A DNA stretch of 64,000 bases, taken from the NCBI GenBank assembly GCA_963082975.1, contig OY720345.1, positions 59,006,528-59,070,527 on the forward strand, written 5' to 3'. The notes beneath the pieces are model-generated. The model did not search any database. It was not told the origin of the DNA and saw only the letters and a list, made by a program, of their open reading frames with translations. The position numbers and the translations under genes were made by a program. Each line of letters opens with the position of its first letter. Positions within the stretch are counted from its first letter, which is position 1. The stretch is from Labia minor (Eukaryota; Arthropoda; Insecta; Dermaptera; Spongiphoridae). Below, one piece after another: positions 1-11,221 of the stretch.

Positions 1-640
1 AAGGGCGGGATTTTAGTTGTGAATGTAATAATTTTAATGAATATAGGGGCGGCAATTTATTCTTTTGCCCGGGGGCTGTAAATGCAAGAGCGGGCGCTGT
101 TAATAGAAATAAGTAAAATAAGTTGGGTAAGCGATTTAAATAAATATATAAATATATATATAAATGAAATATAACTCTAAATTTTAAATTAAAATTAATT
201 TACTTTATATCTATATATAAATAGATTTAATACATATACTTTTATTTTGTTTTTTTTTTTATTTTAATACAAAAATAGTTCCAAATTTTTTAATACGATA
301 TTACTTCATTTTAACGTTCAGAGTTATTTTGAACAAAATTGAAATTAATGTTTCTTTGGATGAGAAATTGAATTTATAATCTAATATATATTTGAGATTA
401 ATTCTTTTTATTTCTTAGATTTAACTAAAAATTTCTGTAATTCTTAACTTTTAAGAATAGTTTTAAATAAATATTAAAAAAAAATATTTTTCTTTCAAAC
501 TGAATGTTAAATGATCAATTTGAGAAACAATTAATTTTTTCAAAAACTCACTAGAGTTCAGAAATATAAAAATACATTGTGACATCAGCTAGTATTATGG
601 TTACCAACCTCATGCAGTTTTGCGTACCAATTTAAGTTAT
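1..640. other. AT-rich sequence, unassigned
   Basis: No gene is visible. The first 110 bases hold GC-rich patches around 46-55, 68-77 and 91-100 in otherwise AT-rich sequence, which may be the eroded edge of a transposon running off the window. The remainder is low-complexity A/T. Confidence 0.5.
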
Positions 641-900
641 AAATCTTATCTTATTATACTAGCAAAAATGGTATATATATTTGTATATATATACCTTGGA
701 ATAAAAATACCTTTGTTTATTTTTGGGATATTAAACCGCTCTAAGGATTTTTTTGGAATTCACACCATAAATAATATTTATTAAGATAAATTGATCTGTA
801 TTGGTTTCAGCCTCGGGAAAAATCATCTTCATTATTTTTTCTTAATTTAAATTTTTATGACGTATTAACTACGTCATCCATATTTGCCTCTAACCATTCT
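640..900 (+). repeat. Repeat C head plus HINE-A-like internal block
   Basis: The stretch from about 645 to 765 recurs in diverged form near 53320-53430: a TTAT(A)-start, AGCAAAAAT, a TA-rich palindrome, then AAACCG and AAGGATTTTTT. Bases 800-885 match the internal block of HINE-A (attggttt, a CTCGGGAAAAATCAT box, then an interrupted TGACGT..ACGTCA). Either repeat C is a relative of HINE-A or two elements abut here. The two explanations cannot be separated from this copy. Confidence 0.5.
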
Positions 901-2300
901 TTTTTAATTTAAAATATATTACTTAATATTCTTTTATATTTAAAATATTTTAAAATTTTTTATTTAATTTCGAAATAAAATTAAAAATATTTATTTTAAT
1001 AATATTTTAGAATCAATTACGAAATATATTTATTAACCTTTCACCAAAAAAAAATCTACAAGTTGTCTTATTTGTCTTGCAAACATTGTAAGTATATAAA
1101 TTATCTTTTGTGTTCCTATCTTGAAAACATATTATACATAATATTTTAAAAACAATTTATTTCTTTAATTAATATTCATTTAAAATGATAATTAAAGAAT
1201 ATCTTATTCAAAATAAATTATTGAATAAATATGATCTAATAATATTAAATAGAAAAAGAAAAGCATAAATAATAATTTTTTAATTCCTGTTCCTTTAAAA
1301 TATTTGAAATTTTTTAAAGGGTCGAGCGTGAGTTCGATGTACCAGGCACTGTAAATAATAAAAGATATGAAACAAAATATGATTGAAATTCAATTTTTTT
1401 GAGGCATAATATATCATTTATTTTAAGTTGATAAATTTTTATATCTGAAAGTGTTCCATAATATTCTAATTTTGAAATAATCTAATTTTTAACCTTAAGA
1501 AACTACCCTTTATAGCGTGAATATACTACAATAGTATATTTTAAATCAATTTCAAAAGAAAAGAATGAATTAATTTTATATATCAATTTTCATGTTATAA
1601 TATCTGTTAAATTTAACTGTAGAAATTGTTACTTATTTAGATAAACATCACCCATAATTTATTTAGAAAGTTCCCTCAAAGAGTTTACCTTTATTTTTTC
1701 ATAATTACCCTATGCATTAAAATAAAGTTATAATACTATTGAACAAACATATTGATAAAAATTAGAATTCAAACAACCGAATAACATCATTTATTAAACA
1801 ATAAGTCAATTTATCTGGAAAATTAATATTTTGCGTGTTTTCTTGTAGATGTTTTAGTCTTCTATTTCCGGAATGAATATCACGTATTGATGAGTAGTGT
1901 GCATGAGGTTCAGTATAATGACTAATGTTTTTTCAGTTCAGTCTCTTCGAACAGCCGGTTTTTCACCCGGAAAATCAGGTTTTTCGAATTTGTTACCCGC
2001 TTGGTTGCGTGATTGTTAGGTATATTCATTTTTATTGTTCTCTTTTAAATATATATATATATATATATAAAATAGATAAATTAATATAAATTGATATAAA
2101 TGTTAAATGATTGTATATGTAGTTTCAAACATGGAATATCATGAATAGAGCAATTGAAATATTATAATCATTTCCGATTTAACATACCTTTATTATTTTA
2201 AGTATCTTAAGCGTGTATTTATTTACCTAAGAGACTTACATAATATGTTTTAAATTTAGCTTTAGAAATATTTTTAGTTAAATATATTTCACTTCATGTG
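900..2300. other. AT-rich sequence with repeat C tail motif
   Basis: This is mostly A/T. Bases 1316-1352 (AAAGGGTCGAGCG, then CCAGGCACT) match 53440-53473 and look like the tail of repeat C. A (TA)n run lies at 2048-2068. Bases 1860-2010 are somewhat richer in G/C but hold no convincing ORF. Confidence 0.4.
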
Positions 2301-2503
2301 GTTAAAATGGGAGAGTAAGACTAGCGAGAAACTTATTTGTAGGGAATCCAAAAAGGAAACGATCGGATGATAGACCAGACAATGAAAGAAGGGACCTGAG
2401 GAAGGAAGTTTGATGGTAGTACCTCTGGACAGAGACGTTTGGAGGAATGTAGTTGCTGTGGATAAGAACTTTCGAATTCCGTAGAGCCACAGAGATAGAT
2501 AGA
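2301..2503 (+). mobile_element. Non-LTR retrotransposon 3' fragment
   Basis: This is the terminal part of the window's main LINE family, reading on the plus strand. It starts at the box that in better copies encodes an ARMGEE-like peptide and ends with the family's signature tail: aactttcgaattcc, gtagagccacagag, then (GATA)n. Several indels and substitutions make it non-functional. Weak ORFs on both strands are by-products of this relic. Confidence 0.8.
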
Positions 2504-2982
2504 TCAATATTTCACTTTTTACACCAAAATATATAGGACACAAAAACATACTATACAATACACTAACTTTTGAAAATTGTTATTTAAATTTAAAATTAGA
2601 AGATATTATTTATAATGAAAACTATTTTACAAATTCAAATTTTTTAGAGATAACCTATTTGCATAAATATATTTTCTACCACGGCTGTCTAAAAGATGTA
2701 AACATCAGATAGGGGTTAAAACATACATGATCAATTCAAGATTCAACAACACCCGGGTTCATTTTAACATATTTTAAAATTAATAGAATTTTTAATAATA
2801 AACTAATCATTCAAATTATTGGAGCTCACCTGAAATATTTGAGCAGTTATTTTCTACTAGCGTTAGAAAAATATTAATTAAATTTTATTTCTATCTACAT
2901 ATTTTTTTTTCTAGTTTATCAAATAAAATTACGCCGAATATATATCTTTTTATCATACCACACCTGATCATTTTATTATTGA
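2504..2982. other. AT-rich sequence, nothing recognised
   Basis: No ORF, RNA gene or repeat was identified. The sequence is A/T-rich, with a few GC-bearing bases around 2690-2760. Confidence 0.4.
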
Positions 2983-3088
2983 GTGATCTCTATGCATCTC
3001 CAGACTTAGTTATAGTTATATTAATTGAGAAGGATGCCATGGGCAGGACACGAGGCTAGAATGGGAGACGAAACACTGGTGAAAAATG
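2983..3088 (+). mobile_element. LINE fragment, truncated
   Basis: This matches the LINE segment encoding the family's LYASPD..RVI and AGH-ARMG-type peptides (tctatgcatctccag followed by aggctagaatgggag). It stops abruptly and is followed directly by an upstream portion of a second copy, so two fragments lie head-to-tail out of order. Confidence 0.7.
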
Positions 3089-3515
3089 TATTATAAATGT
3101 ATTATATGGGTGGTCGATATTCCTGGGAGACGAGAGTAGTTTTAGAGTATTTGAAATTAGGATTGTTCGCAGCATTTATGGACCAAAGAAAAATGAAGTC
3201 AACGGGATGGCGGAGATGGCATAACGAGTAATTGTATGACCACTTTGCTTCTCCAGACATAGTTAGAGTTATAAAATCGAGAAGGCTGCGATCGAAGTGC
3301 AGGGCTCGTGGCTAGAATGGGAGAGGAAAGATTGGTGAAAATATATTGGTGGGAAACACCCGGTTGAAAGGCCAAGGACCTGATGGGTGGACAATATAGG
3401 AACATAAGGAGACAATAGTTTTTTTAGTAACTCAGGATAGGGATACTTGTAGGAATGTGGTTGCTGCGGCCAGGAACTTTCGAGTTCCATAGAGCCACAG
3501 AGATATATAGATATT
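3089..3515 (+). mobile_element. Non-LTR retrotransposon C-terminal fragment
   Basis: A plus-strand relic covering the end of the LINE ORF. Readable pieces include LGDESSFRVFE and RSIYGPKKNE, then a frameshifted remainder, a WRNVVAAARNFRV-like end, and the tail gtagagccacagaga plus a degraded GATA tract. Stops and frameshifts show it is dead. The minus-strand ORFs here are reverse-complement artefacts of this relic. Confidence 0.85.
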
Positions 3516-4399
3516 ATTAAGTAAACTATATCAATTAATAAGAAATATTATAAACTAAAAAAAATTAATAATAAATTTGAATATAATTATAAAAAGATGA
3601 ATAAAAATATTAATAATTAAAACAGAAAAAGGCAATTTATTTAATATTAATTTAAATATAGAATACAAACAAAGTTTTAGATTAAATCTATATATAAAAG
3701 CAAATTCTCTCTTTCTATATTATAAATTAAATTTCATAAATCTAATATAATGAATATCTATAAAATAATGTAATATATACATTAATATGCGATCCAATGA
3801 TTAATAATAGTCTCTATAGATTATAATGAAACTTTTTACTTTTCTTTAAATTAGTTTCATAAAATTTAATCATCATATAGGTATATATGGTATATTTATA
3901 TTAAAATACGTTTCAATTAAAGTTCTTATGCTTTGATAAATAATTAATTTGAAAATTATTGTATCAATCTTTTTGCTTATGATAATCAGTATAATACATT
4001 AATAATTATTGCAATTTGATCTAATCCACAAATCCAACAATTTTGTATCATATTGTCATGTATAATCATTGAACTTGTTGAGAATTAAATTAATTACATA
4101 AACCTACATAAAAAAGACTTTTTATGCTAATCAATCAAATAAGACAAAAAAAAAATCTAAATTATGCTAATGATAATTTATTTTAATATTAAAGAAAATA
4201 TTTTTATTATACATTTTAAAATTATTTATATTATTATTATTTTAATAATGAATTATTATTTTTAATATAATATTATAATAATAGAGAATGATATATAGAT
4301 AAGAATAAATTTTTCAAATTAAACAAAAAAGTTATAAATATGCAAAAATAAATTTATAAAAATTTTGAATAATTTTAATATTTTTAATTTCATTATATT
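3516..4399. other. AT-rich sequence, nothing recognised
   Basis: Long A/T-rich stretch without ORFs above background, RNA genes or identifiable repeats. Confidence 0.4.
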
Positions 4400-4457
4400 T
4401 GGTTACTGCGGCCAAGAACTTTCGAGTTCCGTAGAGCCACAGAGATAGATTGAGAGA
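4400..4457 (+). mobile_element. LINE 3' tail only
   Basis: Only the last ~58 bases of the main LINE family are present: ggttactgcggccaagaac, the GAGTTCCGTAGAGCC box and a short GATA tail. Severe 5' truncation is typical of target-primed reverse transcription. Confidence 0.8.
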
Positions 4458-5134
4458 TTCCATTATATTATTTTTAAAATAATTTTATAGGAATAATATT
4501 ATACTTATAATTATAGTATATTAACAATTTTTTTTTTTTGAATTTGTTTTATCTATATATATAAAGGAGAGTGTTTGTATGTATGTATGTAATTTGTTTA
4601 CTTTTTTGCTGTCATAGAAACAAACAAAAAAGAAATTCCCAATCAAAGAATTATTATAATATTTAACTTTTTATTTTAAATTCTAATATTCAAATATCAT
4701 TTCAATTAAATAATTTATTCTAAAAAAGTTCTCATTTTAATTAATATAATAAAATATTTAAATCATATTTAACTTAAATTTTATTTTGTATTTATTCTTT
4801 CTATATTTGAATACTTCTTTTATTTTAAGGGAGGGAATTAACTATGATCTAAAAAAATTAATAAATGAACTTAATAATAAAAAATCAAATAAATCCATTA
4901 ATTTAAATTAATACTATTAATGAATGTATATATTGTTAATTTATCTTTAGTTTTATCAATACTTTTATACCGTTAATTTTTATAAATTGTCTCAAGTCTC
5001 TAACTTTGCATTTTCTAAAATTTTATTATAATTAAAAATATTCAATAAAAATCAAGCAATTAAATTAAAATATCAAAATGAAATGATCAAGAAATATTAT
5101 ACTCTATTATAACATATACAATACTTATAAACTA
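4458..5134. other. AT-rich sequence with a short TGTA microsatellite
   Basis: Bases 4550-4625 (ATATATAAAGGAGAGTG, then (TGTA)n) resemble microsatellite-bearing transposon cores seen elsewhere in the window, but the copy is too short to assign. The remainder is A/T-rich. Confidence 0.35.
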
Positions 5135-6100
5135 TAGGCGGAGGAAATATTAGACGATATCATTGCGGGTTCAGGCCAAATCGATCAACATTAATTAAGA
5201 TATTTTCATTATGACAGATATTAGGAAAAAAACCGCGAATTCAATAATTCTGTTCACTAATTATTTGTAGACTTTAGTAAAACCTACGCATGACTCAATA
5301 GATCCGGATAAACTTTTTCAAATTTTGATCTTAAAATTTATCTTGAAGGTAGTAAAGAAAGAGTAAGATGCGGAAATCAATTGTAAAATATTAGGTTACC
5401 CAGACGACTTAAATATAATAGGAGATTCGGCAATTGCAATTACAGATAGCGAGGAAAAATTAATCGAGGTAGGAAAAGAGATGAGGTTTGAAATTAATAA
5501 TGATAAATAAATATATTTAGAAACAAACAGGAGCAGTATTAACAAACAAAATGTATAATTTGAATATGTAGAAAAATTGAATGTAATCACGAAGGATAAT
5601 AATATTTGAGAAGAATTTAAATCGAAGTTGCAATCGGGAAACGCCTGTTATCATGCAGTAAAGAGGCTTATCTCATCAAAATTATTATAAAAGGGAATGA
5701 AAATTAAAATATATAAAACAATTATTTTGTCTGTTGTATTATATGAGTGTGAGACATGGTCTATGATCTTAGGAGATGAGAGTGGATTCAGAGTATTTGA
5801 GAATAGGATTCTCCCCAGCATTTATGGGCCAAAGAAAGATGAGGACACCGGGGAATGGCGGAGACTGCATAACAAGGAATTGCATGACCTCTATGCATCT
5901 CTAGATATAGGTCATAAATTAGAGAAGGCTGGGATCGGCAGGGCACATGGCTAGAATGGGAGAGGAAAAATATATTGGTGGGGAGTTCGATTGGAAAACG
6001 TCTGTGTGGAAGACCAATTGGGAACAGGGTGGACAATGTAGGAAGGAACGTGAGAGACAGGTTAGGAGTTAGATGGTTATAGCTCAGAATAGGGACACTC
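5135..6100 (+). pseudogene. Degenerate non-LTR retrotransposon with reverse-transcriptase remnants
   Basis: This is the longest copy of the window's main LINE family. Conceptual translation with frameshifts gives, in order, an RT box like YHCGFRPNRST (about 5160-5195), a VDFSKTYA-like box around the first catalytic aspartate (about 5270), and GYPDDLNIIGDS at about 5395-5430, where family members normally carry YADD. An open C-terminal stretch follows (5697-5954) with LYECETWSMILGDESGF and RSIYGPKKDE-like motifs. Stops, frameshifts and the YADD-to-YPDD change make it inactive. The usual 3' tail is absent: the homology ends in a G13 run. Clade assignment (Jockey/I-like versus RTE-like) is not safe from this fragment. 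Confidence 0.85.
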
Positions 6101-6160
6101 GGGGGGGGGGGGGTACAGGGGGCGGAGCCCCCGTCTAGATGTGAAGAGCGACGAAGGAGC
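6101..6160 (+). repeat. G13 tract followed by GC-rich hairpin
   Basis: Thirteen consecutive Gs (6101-6113) end the LINE homology. They are followed by a perfect hairpin, GGGGGC-GGA-GCCCCC (6119-6133), and a GC-rich stretch to about 6172. In such AT-rich DNA this looks like the end of another transposon rather than host sequence. Confidence 0.5.
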
Positions 6161-6450
6161 TCTGAGCAGCTAGTAATATCTAAAAATGATAAATAAGATA
6201 AATATAAAAAACATAATAAATTAAATGAATGAGAAAAAATATAATCAAAAATACACATGAAATCTTCAATTATCGATAGAACTGGGGGCTCTAAGAATTA
6301 GAACATCCGTCTTTTCTCAAAGTATTTTAAAAGAATCTAAGACTAGTTGAATATTACTGGTTAAATATTAATATAATAAATAAAGATATTTAAGAAATAA
6401 AATTGATAATAATTTTAGGATAAATTTATTTTAAAAATAAAATAAAAAAA
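6161..6450. other. AT-rich sequence, nothing recognised
   Basis: A/T-rich spacer between the dead LINE and a HINE-B element. Confidence 0.4.
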
Positions 6451-6889
6451 TCTGGAATGTCTCCACTCGGCTAGATTAATTAACAATATATTATATTTAA
6501 ATTAAATGAAATTAATTATATAAATTTTCAATAAAATTGAATTGGATTAATTAATTAAATAATTTAAATTTACAGAGTACTGTATTTTTATTCAATTAAA
6601 TTAATTAATGAACATATATTAAATTTAAATTAAAAACCTTTACTTTCATTTTTAAGTCAAAATTTAAAAAATTAATTCCGGTACTTTCAGCAATTCAATC
6701 AAGCTGAAATTATATATAAAAGTTTTATACAATTTTTAATCGTGTGGAAAAACTATCAAACTTATATCTTTATTTTTACGGTCAGTTTAAAGGAAAAAAA
6801 AAAATTGAAAACGTGGTAGGTAATGACCCTCTTCCGAAAGAGCTACATTTCTCAAAAATACTACGAATTTTGAATAATGGCGAGATAGT
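6451..6889 (-). mobile_element. HINE-B element, internally deleted
   Basis: This is a minus-strand copy. On the plus strand it opens with the 3' hairpin region (tctggaatgtctccactcg) and closes with the 5' arm complement GCGAGATAGT (6880-6889) followed by AAAAA. The microsatellite and core segment present in full copies such as 8118-8664 are deleted between about 6865 and 6880. It carries no coding sequence and would depend on an autonomous partner. Confidence 0.75.
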
Positions 6890-8117
6890 AAAAATTTAAG
6901 TGATTATTTTCAATTTATTATTTTACTGTTAGAAAAATTCATTGACATAAGACTTTATTTAATAATACGTGTTCGTATACACATATAAATTTATATAGGT
7001 ATATTTTCAATCACTATAGTAAATATATAAATATAAATTAATTTATTGGGTATCTCAGTACTTACCTCGAAAATTTTTAACTATAGTTCTAACCGCCTCC
7101 AACCATCTTTTTATTGAGCTATGTAAATCCAACCAATTCCTATCCTCTCCTAACTCCCTTAAGTCTACACTTATAATATTATTAATATTAATTTTTGATT
7201 AATTTTTTTTAATTATGCAATAGTTTTAAACAAAGTTAATTGATCAATAATATCATTAACAATCAATTTAAATATATTTATTATTTAAGTATCCACAAAA
7301 TTTGAAAGTTATCATCATGAAAACGTAAAAAATGTTATATTACGATTAAATGAATGTTTGTTTCATGTTTCTTTATCCTATTAATATATAATGACTGCTT
7401 AATTAATCAAATGGAGAAAAGTAATCACCTCATAATATCTGGCTTTGGACTAATGAAAATCAATTTGTGTGATTAATATAAAACTAAATACTGAGTAATT
7501 CATATTCAACCGCTCTTTTATCTAAAGAGAAATAATTATTAGTTAGTTCATTAAGTTGGTTAACTATACTGTCTTTTGAGATTAGTATTATAGAGTAGAA
7601 GCTCAACTTCTACTTTAATTTCATTCAAAGCCAATTGTGAAATTAATGAAAACATTTGAAACGGAATGAGGCAAACTAGAACTTCTCTTTTCTAAAATTA
7701 TATCACGTAGTTTAATCACTATTATCTTCAAGAAGACAATTCTATTTGTTCAAGCTTACAGTCAGGCAGTCTATTTATATTTCGGGAACAACCCATAAAC
7801 AAAGGTGATATATTGACAATAGAAGCTACCAAGATATGGTGGGTTTAATTAAAACTTGGCACAGGCGTTGTTGATCCTTGATGCTGTTGCTTCCTCGAAC
7901 AATATTCATTAAACGGAAATGATAAAAACCAACATTTCTCTGAATAGAAATTAAAATAACAAAAATAATTGATCAAATGATTCGGAAAATTTTCAGTTTC
8001 TTTGTTGCTAATTGGGTACTTCAAAATGGTTATTTATTTATTTAATATCTATTTAATTTCATGCTTAATGATTATAAGTGATATTTGCAATTACATTTTG
8101 AATAATAGCCATTTATT
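6890..8117. other. AT-rich sequence, unassigned
   Basis: No gene is recognisable. Bases 7540-7950 are less biased in composition and not obviously repetitive, so they could be unique host sequence, but no ORF or splice pattern supports an exon. Confidence 0.35.
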
Positions 8118-8664
8118 ACTATCTTGCCAGAGTATTGGGATCACGAAAATTTTCGATGTCGAGATTTTGAAGTTTTTATACGTTTTGAAGGTCCCTGAGT
8201 CATTTTCACTAAGATTGAGAAAAATGTCTGTGTATGTGTGTAGACAAGATTACGCAAAAACGGTTTGAGCTAGAATAATGAAATTTGGTATACGGGCATT
8301 ACTCAAAATTCTCAGTTTTCTATCAATTTTTGAGAAATGTAGCTCTTTCGGAAGATGACCATTACCTTCCACGTTTTGATTTGTTTTCCTCTAAACTGAA
8401 CGTACAAAGAAAGATATATGTTTGATAGTTTTTCACATGATTAAAAATTGTATAAAACAGCTATATATAGAATTTCAGCTTGATTGAATGGCTGAAGTAC
8501 CGGAATTAATCTTTTAACATGTTGACTGCCATCAACAAAGAGCTGGTTTAATAAATATTATTTATTAATTTTAATTTATAATTAATAAAATTGAATTTAA
8601 ATATAATATATGTGTTAATTAATCCAATTCAAGTTTGCGAGATAGTCGAGTGGAGACACTAGAT
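8118..8664 (+). mobile_element. HINE-B element, near full length
   Basis: This copy shows the family in its forward orientation. The 5' arm ACTATCTTGC (8118-8127) is followed by a conserved head and a (TGTG/TATG)n microsatellite (about 8225-8243). Next come a core with gattacgcaaaaacgg and GAAATTTGGTATA, and an A/T-rich body. The 3' arm GCGAGATAGT precedes the hairpin GAGTG-GAGA-CACT at about 8648-8661. This plan (inverted arms, microsatellite, 3' hairpin) matches Helentron-associated elements such as Drosophila DINE-1/mini-me. No transposase is encoded. Confidence 0.75.
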
Positions 8665-8692
8665 TATTGGACTAGCAACCAGCCGCTTCACA

Positions 8693-8855
8693 ATTTCCTC
8701 TCCCATTCTAGCCATGGAACCATCTCGACCTTATGACCCTATATATGTTAGAGATGCATAGAGGTCATGCAATCCCTTGTTATACTCTCCCTGTCATTCT
8801 CATCAACCCATAAATACAACGAAAAACCAACCCTATTTTCAAATACTAAAGGATT
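8693..8855 (-). mobile_element. LINE fragment, minus strand
   Basis: Reverse-orientation piece of the main LINE family. It shows the complement of the ARMG box (ctcccattctagcc), of the LYAS region (gatgcatagaggtcatgca) and of the FENR region (tttcaaatact). It is truncated at both ends. Confidence 0.75.
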
Positions 8856-9969
8856 ATAATCATAAAATTAGAAAAAAGTCAAATTGAGTTTTTTTATAAA
8901 ACAAAATAATCTTTTATGAAATTTCACAAAGGGTTATTAATATACTATAATATATAAAATATATAATAAAATAATCTAGAATATAGATCATATAATTTAT
9001 TTAATATACATATATACTGACATTATGCCTACCTATTGTAGATGAAATTATTTTTTTATCCGTGTGATTATATATTTTTTTTATGTAACTTTGATGTATT
9101 TGACGCTTGAAAAAAATAACAACAAAACAATATTACGAGTATAAAGGGGGTTTATAGAGAAATGAAAATATTAATAACCTAACAAAAATAATCAAAGAGG
9201 AATGGGAAAATTAAAAAATATAATTGGCGCTGGGAGTTAAATTGGAGGGGCAAATGGACAGCTTGGGGCTTGATAGTACGCTAATTGCTTTATTTGCTCA
9301 TGAGGCTGCCGTTAACACCAACCGGGTAAAAGAACCTACCGGTCTCTGAGGGACAAAGCACTCACGCTCTACGATTAGGTTTTCACCTTAACTGACCATT
9401 TAAACAATTCACATCTTTATTCAAGATCAACACATGAAAAATTATTCAAGATTTATTTATCTATTTCTAAATTATATTTATTTATTTACTAATAATAATA
9501 TTAAAAAATAAATAAATTAAATGTTAAACATTAAATAATTATTTAATATTTTTAACTCTAATAATTTATATATATATATCAATTAAATAAAAAAAATAAA
9601 TAAATGTTTCCTACCATTTTTTAAATCTAAAATCATGCAAACACGAATTTTCTTTATCAACATCTGATATTAAAATAATAAAAATGATATATAATTATTT
9701 TTAATGTCATAAAGAAATTAAAATTCAATTATATTTTGTTTAATTATCATAAGAAACAATTATTATAATTATTCTATATGTATATACATATATGTATACC
9801 TATAGGTATAATAAAAGCATTCATTTAAAATTTCAATTAAATGAAAGAAAAAAAATAATTAAAAATTTACACAAAAAAATTTGAATATCCATTTAAAATT
9901 TTTTCATTTCTCAAATTTTAAATTTCAATCGCATTTGTTAACTTTTATTCACATCTTTATTTTATATCG
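8856..9969. other. AT-rich sequence with an unassigned GC-richer patch
   Basis: Bases about 9225-9400 are clearly richer in G/C than their surroundings (ggcgctggg, accaaccgggt, ctaccggtctctgaggg). No ORF, tRNA fold or repeat partner was found for this patch. The rest is A/T-rich with a TA repeat near 9566-9580. Confidence 0.4.
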
Positions 9970-10128
9970 TTTTTATAACGATTTTTTTTTATCATTTACG
10001 CTTCATGTCTGTCTGTCTGATCGCCCTTATGACAAATTAAAATCCATTTTTCATCAACTTTCAATTTAGCTAGACTTTTGAAAATTCTTATAGATATTTC
10101 AATGAAGTTGATAAAAACGTTATAAAAA
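9970..10128 (+). mobile_element. HINE-D miniature element
   Basis: It is bounded by a perfect 11-bp inverted pair, TTTTTATAACG (9970-9980) and CGTTATAAAAA (10118-10128). Inside are a (GTCT)n microsatellite (about 10006-10020), a GACAAATT box, and TAGACTTTTGAAAATT then TAGATATTTCAATG. The same order recurs at 44435-44585. It is non-coding; the ORF that overlaps it is incidental. Confidence 0.65.
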
Positions 10129-10760
10129 ATATTTCAATAAAAATTAAATTTTTTCAAATGAATTTTTATAATATTTTACTATAATATTATATATATATAT
10201 ATATGAATTTTATAAATTTTTGATTAGAATTCACCTTAAATTTTCCAATATGAACAATAAGATTTAATTTTCCATATATATCATTTTCAATTGTAGAATT
10301 GATTTTAACTTATTAAAAAAAAATTTAATGATGGGTCACTCATAATCTTATAAATAAGTAACAAATTATCAAATTATCGTTCACTTAATCTATCTATCTA
10401 GTAGTGAAGTAGGTAGAGAGGGTAGGGCAATTATTTTAGAAACCAGCAATTATAATTAAACTAGAAAATTTATACTTAAAGCTAACAGAACTATTAAATG
10501 ATTTCCAATATTAATATTAATATATTGGTATATTCATACATATTATAAGTATTATATTATTATGAACTCTATATATTTTAAATCATTAATATTAAATTAA
10601 ATTTCAATGATTTTTATTTACAAATATATCGTATTTCATAATAAAAATTTAATATTAAATATTGTCACAAAAAAAAATTGATTGATGTTACAATTTGATC
10701 CTTTTAAAACTAGAAAATATTATTTATATAAATCTTAAATATCTAAAAACTAAAATTATT
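10129..10760. other. AT-rich sequence
   Basis: A (TA)n run lies at 10189-10204 and a short CTAT repeat near 10390-10401. Nothing else was recognised. Confidence 0.4.
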
Positions 10761-11012
10761 CTTTGGTAGATTGTTGGACCCGGGTTCAAGTCTATAAGAC
10801 CTAGCAAGGGAATTTCATTCATGGGATCTAGGTCCTCAACCTACGTGATCAAAAGAAACATCAAATAAAAACTTTGTCCCTCCTCTAATGAAAATCGAGA
10901 TAAAGGTTGTATAAATTCGTTGTACTGATCATACAACACAACCTTGCTAAGGCTGTAATCGACTTGATTGGCGGTGTCGTTTCATAGTAATCAGAGATTA
11001 TTATTATTATTA
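10761..11012 (+). repeat. tRNA-derived SINE (family S), 5'-truncated
   Basis: A tRNA-like B box (GGTTCAAGTCT, 10783-10793) is followed by a body holding the palindrome GTTGTACTGATCATACAAC (10919-10937) and an (ATT)n tail at about 10997-11011. The same body and palindrome recur at 11119, 23908 and, inverted, 25811. The A box is missing or diverged here. Confidence 0.7.
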
Positions 11013-11118
11013 CAATCATCAAAGTAAAATAAATAGTTATAATGTAATTAAATCCTATTTAAATATAGACTATATTTAATAATATATTACTTTTGTAATA
11101 TTGTATCAGATATTATTT
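11013..11118. other. AT-rich spacer between two SINE copies
   Basis: A/T-rich bases separating a SINE and a second partial copy in the same orientation. Confidence 0.4.
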
Positions 11119-11221
11119 GTCTCCTATAATGAAAATCAAGGTAAAGGTTGTACAAATTCGTTGTACTGATCATACAACACAGTCCTGCTAAGTCGGTAAT
11201 TGACTTGGCGGAAAGAAATAG
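11119..11221 (+). repeat. SINE family S, partial copy
   Basis: Corresponds to the SINE body from the tctaatgaaaatc-type box through the palindrome (11160-11178) to CTTGGCGG. It lacks the tRNA-like head. The match to 10880-10980 is close apart from small indels. Confidence 0.7.

Noticed and set aside
5788..6258. 156-codon minus-strand ORF
   Set aside because: It is the antisense of the LINE C-terminal region and the G13/hairpin sequence after it.
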